From assembly GCF_013371465.1 (NCBI RefSeq), contig NZ_JABWDU010000001.1, positions 496,001-560,000 on the forward strand: DNA of 64,000 nt, read 5' to 3'. The translations under genes and the position numbers were made by a program. Positions 61,070 to 64,000 of the stretch are shown here, piece by piece (positions within the stretch are counted from its first letter, which is position 1; the number at the start of each line of letters is the position of its first letter). Below the pieces are notes generated by a model. That model had not been told where the DNA came from. It searched no databases and saw nothing but the letters and a program-made list of their open reading frames with translations. The stretch comes from Ensifer oleiphilus. GTDB taxonomy: Bacteria > Pseudomonadota > Alphaproteobacteria > Rhizobiales > Rhizobiaceae.

Positions 61070-61324
61070 TCAAGCCTGTTTGACGATGCGGATCAGCACC
61101 AGGAGGATGACCGCGCCGATCGTCGCGTGCAGGATCGCGGAAAGCACGCCCGTTCCAAGGCTGATGCCGATGGCGGGAAAGAGGAAGCCGGCGATGAAGG
61201 CGCCGATGATGCCTACGACCATGTTGCCGATCAGGCCGAAGCCGAACCCCTTGACGATCAGGCCGGCAAGCCAGCCGGCGATCGCACCGACAATCAGGAA
61301 TACGAGAATGCTTTCGATACCCAT
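61070..61324 (-). CDS. GlsB/YeaQ/YmgE family stress membrane protein
   Basis: An 84-residue protein with three hydrophobic glycine-rich helices: SILVFLIVGAIAGWLAGLIV, GFGLIGNMVVGIIGAFIAGF and ILHATIGAVILLVLIRIV. This matches the transglycosylase-associated/GlsB family, small membrane proteins induced by envelope or osmotic stress. The ATG at 61324 follows GGGAACC; a longer frame lacks conserved sequence. Confidence 0.92.
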   Translation of the reverse strand: MGIESILVFLIVGAIAGWLAGLIVKGFGFGLIGNMVVGIIGAFIAGFLFPAIGISLGTGVLSAILHATIGAVILLVLIRIVKQA

Positions 61325-61393
61325 GAATGGTTCCCTTTGCGTTGGACCTCCTGCATGTTTCCTCAAATCCTAGCCGATCTGCAGATAAAACAT

Positions 61394-61453
61394 GCAGCAT
61401 TCAAAGTGCTACAGCGACCCTTGCGCGCCCGCAGGAAGCGCGGCGCTGTAAAG
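61394..61453. repeat. Rhizobial intergenic palindromic repeat, copy 2
   Basis: CATTCAAAGTGCTACAGCGA start with an inverted end (GCGCGGCGCTGTA); the inner stem around GCGCGCC/GGAAGCGC is less regular than in copy 1 at 50141-50193. It lies downstream of the rhaI gene and upstream of GlsB; no gene is present in 61325-61608. Confidence 0.6.
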
Positions 61454-61608
61454 GGAAAGATAGACCAGGATTTCAAATCAGATAGGGGGCAATTTCATCG
61501 CGCGGTGTTTTTTTGAGCGAAGGCGCGCAGATTGCATCCAAAAGACAGTCGCCGAGCAGCGGTTGCTGCCCGGCGACCTGCGAAGCGATTGCTATTAGGG
61601 GGGGCGTG

Positions 61609-62901
61609 TCAGACGATGCCGCCGCCGCCACCGGCGACGGCCGGCCGCTCGCCGGCCACCCTGGCGCGGTAACCGCTCGCCCGATAGGTCGCAACCGGCG
61701 CGATCGCTCCGCCGCTTTCGAGGCGGGCCATGGCCAGGATCGGTTCGACGTCGGTGCGAAATGCTGTCTTCAACGTTTCCGTCGCCATCAGCGCATCGTT
61801 GTCCTGCTGGAAGCCGTCGAGTCCCGCGCGGTCGACGATGAGTGCCTGGGCATAGGCGCGGCTGACTTCCATGGCGCTGGTCATCAGGCTCTCGATCGGG
61901 TCGGTGACATTGTGGCTCTGGTCGAGCATATGGGCCGGATCGAAGCCCTCGGCGCCGCGGGCCTCGGCATCCACGAGCTCGTTGAAGACAAGGAACAGGC
62001 GGTAGGGATCGACCGAGCCGGTATCGAGGTCGTCGTCGCCATATTTGGAATCGTTGAAGTGGAAGCCGCCGAGCTTCTTGAACTGGATGAGCCGGGCGAC
62101 GATCATCTCGATGTTGACGTTGGGCGCGTGGTGGCCGAGGTCGACAAGGCAGAAGGCCTTGGGGCCGAGCTCCTGGGCGATCAGGTAATTGGTGCCCCAG
62201 TCCTGGACGACCGTTGAATAGAAGGCCGGTTCGAACATCTTGTGTTCGGTGAAGACGCGCCAGTCGTCGGGTAGTGCGGCATAGACCGCTTTCATCGCAT
62301 CAAGGTAGCGCTCGAACGACTTGGTGAAATTGCTCTGGCCGGGAAAGTTGGAGCCGTCGCCGACCCAGACCGTCAGCGCCTTCGAGCCGAGTTGCCGGCC
62401 GATGTCGATGCATTCGAGATTGTGTTCGACCGCCTGGGCGCGGGTGGCCGCATCGCTGTGCGACAGCGATCCGAACTTGTAGGAATGCGCCTGTCCGGGC
62501 GCATCCGAAAACGTGTTGGAGTTCATCGCGTCGAAGCCGAGACCGAGGGCCGCGCCCTTCTGTTTCAGCTCCTGGATGTCGCTCACCTTGTCCCACGGGA
62601 TGTGCAGCGAGACGTTGGGCGTTGCCCGCGTCAATTGCTGGATGACGGCGCAATCCTCCAGCTTGTCGAAGATGTTGCGCGGCTCGCCCTGGCCGGGGAA
62701 GCGGGCGAAACGCGTGCCGCCGGTGCCGACACCCCAGGAAGGCACGGCGACGCCATAGGCGCCGACCTTCGCCTTGATGGTGTCGATATCGATGCCGCGG
62801 CGGGCCAGTCTTTCGCCAAGGCTGGCATAATCTTCGCGAAGAGCCGCCTCGCGCCGTTGGTTTTCCACGTCGAGGACGCTTTTGCCGATCATGGTGCTCA
62901 T
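61609..62901 (-). CDS. rhaI: L-rhamnose catabolism isomerase
   Basis: A 430-residue metal-dependent sugar isomerase of the rhizobial RhaI type (not the E. coli RhaA length class). Visible: AYGVAVPSWGVGTGGTRFAR near 50, DAMNSNTFSDAPGQAHSYKF near 120, KALTVWVGDGSNFPGQSN near 175, FTEHKMFEPAFYSTVVQDWG near 217 and LVDLGHHAPNVNIEMIVARL near 252, which carry the Glu/Asp/His metal ligands. It converts L-rhamnose to L-rhamnulose. The ATG at 62901 follows GGAGAG. It is 13 bases downstream of the rhaD fusion gene, same operon. Confidence 0.93.
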   Translation of the reverse strand: MSTMIGKSVLDVENQRREAALREDYASLGERLARRGIDIDTIKAKVGAYGVAVPSWGVGTGGTRFARFPGQGEPRNIFDKLEDCAVIQQLTRATPNVSLHIPWDKVSDIQELKQKGAALGLGFDAMNSNTFSDAPGQAHSYKFGSLSHSDAATRAQAVEHNLECIDIGRQLGSKALTVWVGDGSNFPGQSNFTKSFERYLDAMKAVYAALPDDWRVFTEHKMFEPAFYSTVVQDWGTNYLIAQELGPKAFCLVDLGHHAPNVNIEMIVARLIQFKKLGGFHFNDSKYGDDDLDTGSVDPYRLFLVFNELVDAEARGAEGFDPAHMLDQSHNVTDPIESLMTSAMEVSRAYAQALIVDRAGLDGFQQDNDALMATETLKTAFRTDVEPILAMARLESGGAIAPVATYRASGYRARVAGERPAVAGGGGGIV

Positions 62902-62914
62902 CAAACTCTCCGGC

Positions 62915-64000
62915 TCAGCGGGTGAACGACTGGGCGTTGCCCGCGTCGACATTGACGATGTTGCCGGTCGATTTCGCCGACATGTCGGAGGCTAGGAAGT
63001 AGATCGCCTCGGCGATATCCTCCGGGAACACGCTGAGCTTCAGCATCGAGCGCTCGCGGTAGTGCGCCTCCAGGTCGTCGACATCCATCTTGTAGGCGGC
63101 GGCGCGCTGTTCCTTCCACTCGCCGGTCCAGATTTTCGAGCCGCGCAGCACCGCGTCCGGGTTGACGACGTTGACGCGGATCTGGGCTGCGGCTCCCTCG
63201 AGCGCCAGGCAGCGGGCGAGGTGAATTTCGGCGGCTTTGGCGGTGCAATAGGCCGATGCGCCGGGCGAGGCGGCAAGGCCGTTCTTGGAGGCGACGAAGA
63301 CGACGTTGCCGCCGGCCTTCTGGTTGCGGAAGATGCGGAAGGCCTCGCGCGAAACGAGGAAGTAGCCGGTCGCGAGAATGTCCATGTTCTTGTTCCAGAG
63401 CGCCAGCGTCGTGTCCTCGACGCTGGCGGAGGAGGCAAGGCCGGCATTGGAGACCAGGATATCGAGGCCGCCGAAGGCGAGAAGCGTATCCCCGAAGCCG
63501 CCCTCCACGGCGGCCTCACTGGTCACGTTCATGCTGACCGAGCGGACGAAATCCTTGCCGTGGCGGGCTGCAAGCTCGCTTTCGGCGCTAGCGAGCGCCG
63601 TCTCGTCGATATCGGCGAGGACGACGCAGGCGCCCTCCTGCATCAGCCGGTGGGCCGTTGCCTTGCCGATGCCGCCGGCGCCGCCGGTGACCAGCGCGAT
63701 GCGGCCGGCAAGGCTCTTCGGCTTCGGCATGCGCTGAAGCTTGGCCTCCTCGAGCAACCAGTACTCGATGTCGAAGGCCTCCTGCTCCGGCAGGCCGACA
63801 TAGGTCGAAACCCCGGAGGCGCCGCGCATGACGTTGATGGCGTTGACGTAGAACTCGCCGGAGATGCGTGCTGTCGCCTTGTCCTTGGCAAAGGTGATCA
63901 TGCCGACCCCGGGCACGAGATAGACGACTGCGTTCGGATCGCGCATGGCAGGGCTATCCGCGTGCTTGCAGCGGTCGTAGTAGGCGGCGTAGTCCGCGCG
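62915..64000 (-). CDS. rhaD: Bifunctional rhamnulose-phosphate aldolase/short-chain dehydrogenase, C-terminal part (partial)
   Basis: An open frame of 362 codons running off the right edge. The visible part includes the end of the class II aldolase-like domain (MRDPNAVVYLVPGVGMITFA; EQEAFDIEYWLLEEAKLQRM) and a full SDR domain with IALVTGGAGGIGKATAHRLM, the Ser in NVVFVASKNGLAASPGA and Tyr/Lys in YCTAKAAEIHLARC, and a C-terminal SFTR. This matches the fused aldolase/lactaldehyde dehydrogenase type of rhizobia. It cleaves L-rhamnulose-1-phosphate and oxidises lactaldehyde. The N-terminal aldolase part lies beyond the window. Confidence 0.93.
   Translation of the reverse strand, partial: RADYAAYYDRCKHADSPAMRDPNAVVYLVPGVGMITFAKDKATARISGEFYVNAINVMRGASGVSTYVGLPEQEAFDIEYWLLEEAKLQRMPKPKSLAGRIALVTGGAGGIGKATAHRLMQEGACVVLADIDETALASAESELAARHGKDFVRSVSMNVTSEAAVEGGFGDTLLAFGGLDILVSNAGLASSASVEDTTLALWNKNMDILATGYFLVSREAFRIFRNQKAGGNVVFVASKNGLAASPGASAYCTAKAAEIHLARCLALEGAAAQIRVNVVNPDAVLRGSKIWTGEWKEQRAAAYKMDVDDLEAHYRERSMLKLSVFPEDIAEAIYFLASDMSAKSTGNIVNVDAGNAQSFTR

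Noticed and set aside
1-64000. CRISPR arrays, IS transposases, toxin-antitoxin pairs or phage genes
   Set aside because: No regularly spaced repeats, DDE/HUH transposase motifs, paired small toxin-antitoxin genes or phage structural genes were seen on either strand.

Overview
The window is GC-rich chromosomal DNA of an alphaproteobacterium in the Rhizobiaceae, most likely Sinorhizobium/Ensifer. The best evidence is an rkp-1 type capsular (K-antigen) locus in the order rkpU - rkpA-G-H-I-J - kpsF. Supporting signs are the hisD-UPF0262-phosphatase-infA-maf-yacG string, a fused secDF, a fused rhamnulose-phosphate aldolase/dehydrogenase, and rhizobial intergenic palindromic repeats. No plasmid, phage, IS transposase or CRISPR array was seen. 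All identifications come from reading motifs, not from database searches.

Layout. 0-6.4 kb: ligase-associated DNA helicase (with the edge of pdeM), an Rrf2 regulator with an AhpD-like protein, a YitT membrane protein, a TPR methyltransferase and a CAP-domain lipoprotein. 6.4-18 kb: a mosaic repeat, a MATE pump, pyrD, a LuxR-type response regulator facing a giant SLC5-type sensor kinase (CrbS/CrbR-like), mscL, an aminotransferase, galE and chorismate mutase. 18-21 kb: cyanide-insensitive-type cytochrome bd oxidase (cydAB) with a tiny DUF2474 protein and a possible FixK/FNR box. 21-29.2 kb: a divergent amino-acid cluster. One arm has an ABC importer and an M20 amidohydrolase; the other has a TetR regulator, an aminotransferase and a ThDP decarboxylase resembling the arginine transaminase (AruH/AruI) route. 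29.2-32.5 kb: secDF.

32.5-49.3 kb: the capsule region. A Cys-rich Rrf2 regulator and kpsF run on the plus strand. On the minus strand are rkpA (2514-residue KS-AT-DH-pseudoMT-ER-KR-ACP synthase), rkpG (alpha-oxoamine synthase), rkpH (SDR reductase), rkpI (LtaS-like membrane sulfatase fold) and rkpJ (KpsS-like). The export lipoprotein rkpU diverges upstream. A fatty chain built by RkpA, condensed by RkpG and reduced by RkpH would resemble sphingoid-base synthesis and could supply a lipid anchor or primer. RkpG appears to lack an internal block of about 35 residues just before its PLP-binding Asp, including a conserved catalytic segment. This is either a natural lesion or an assembly error.

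49.4-64 kb: pncA and pncB separated by a 44-nt perfect palindrome, a cold-shock gene, tRNA-Thr, murA, hisD and downstream genes, a 268-bp MITE-like element in front of infA, maf, yacG, tRNA-Phe, several small or hypothetical genes, and rhaI with the 3' part of the rhaD fusion gene running off the right edge.
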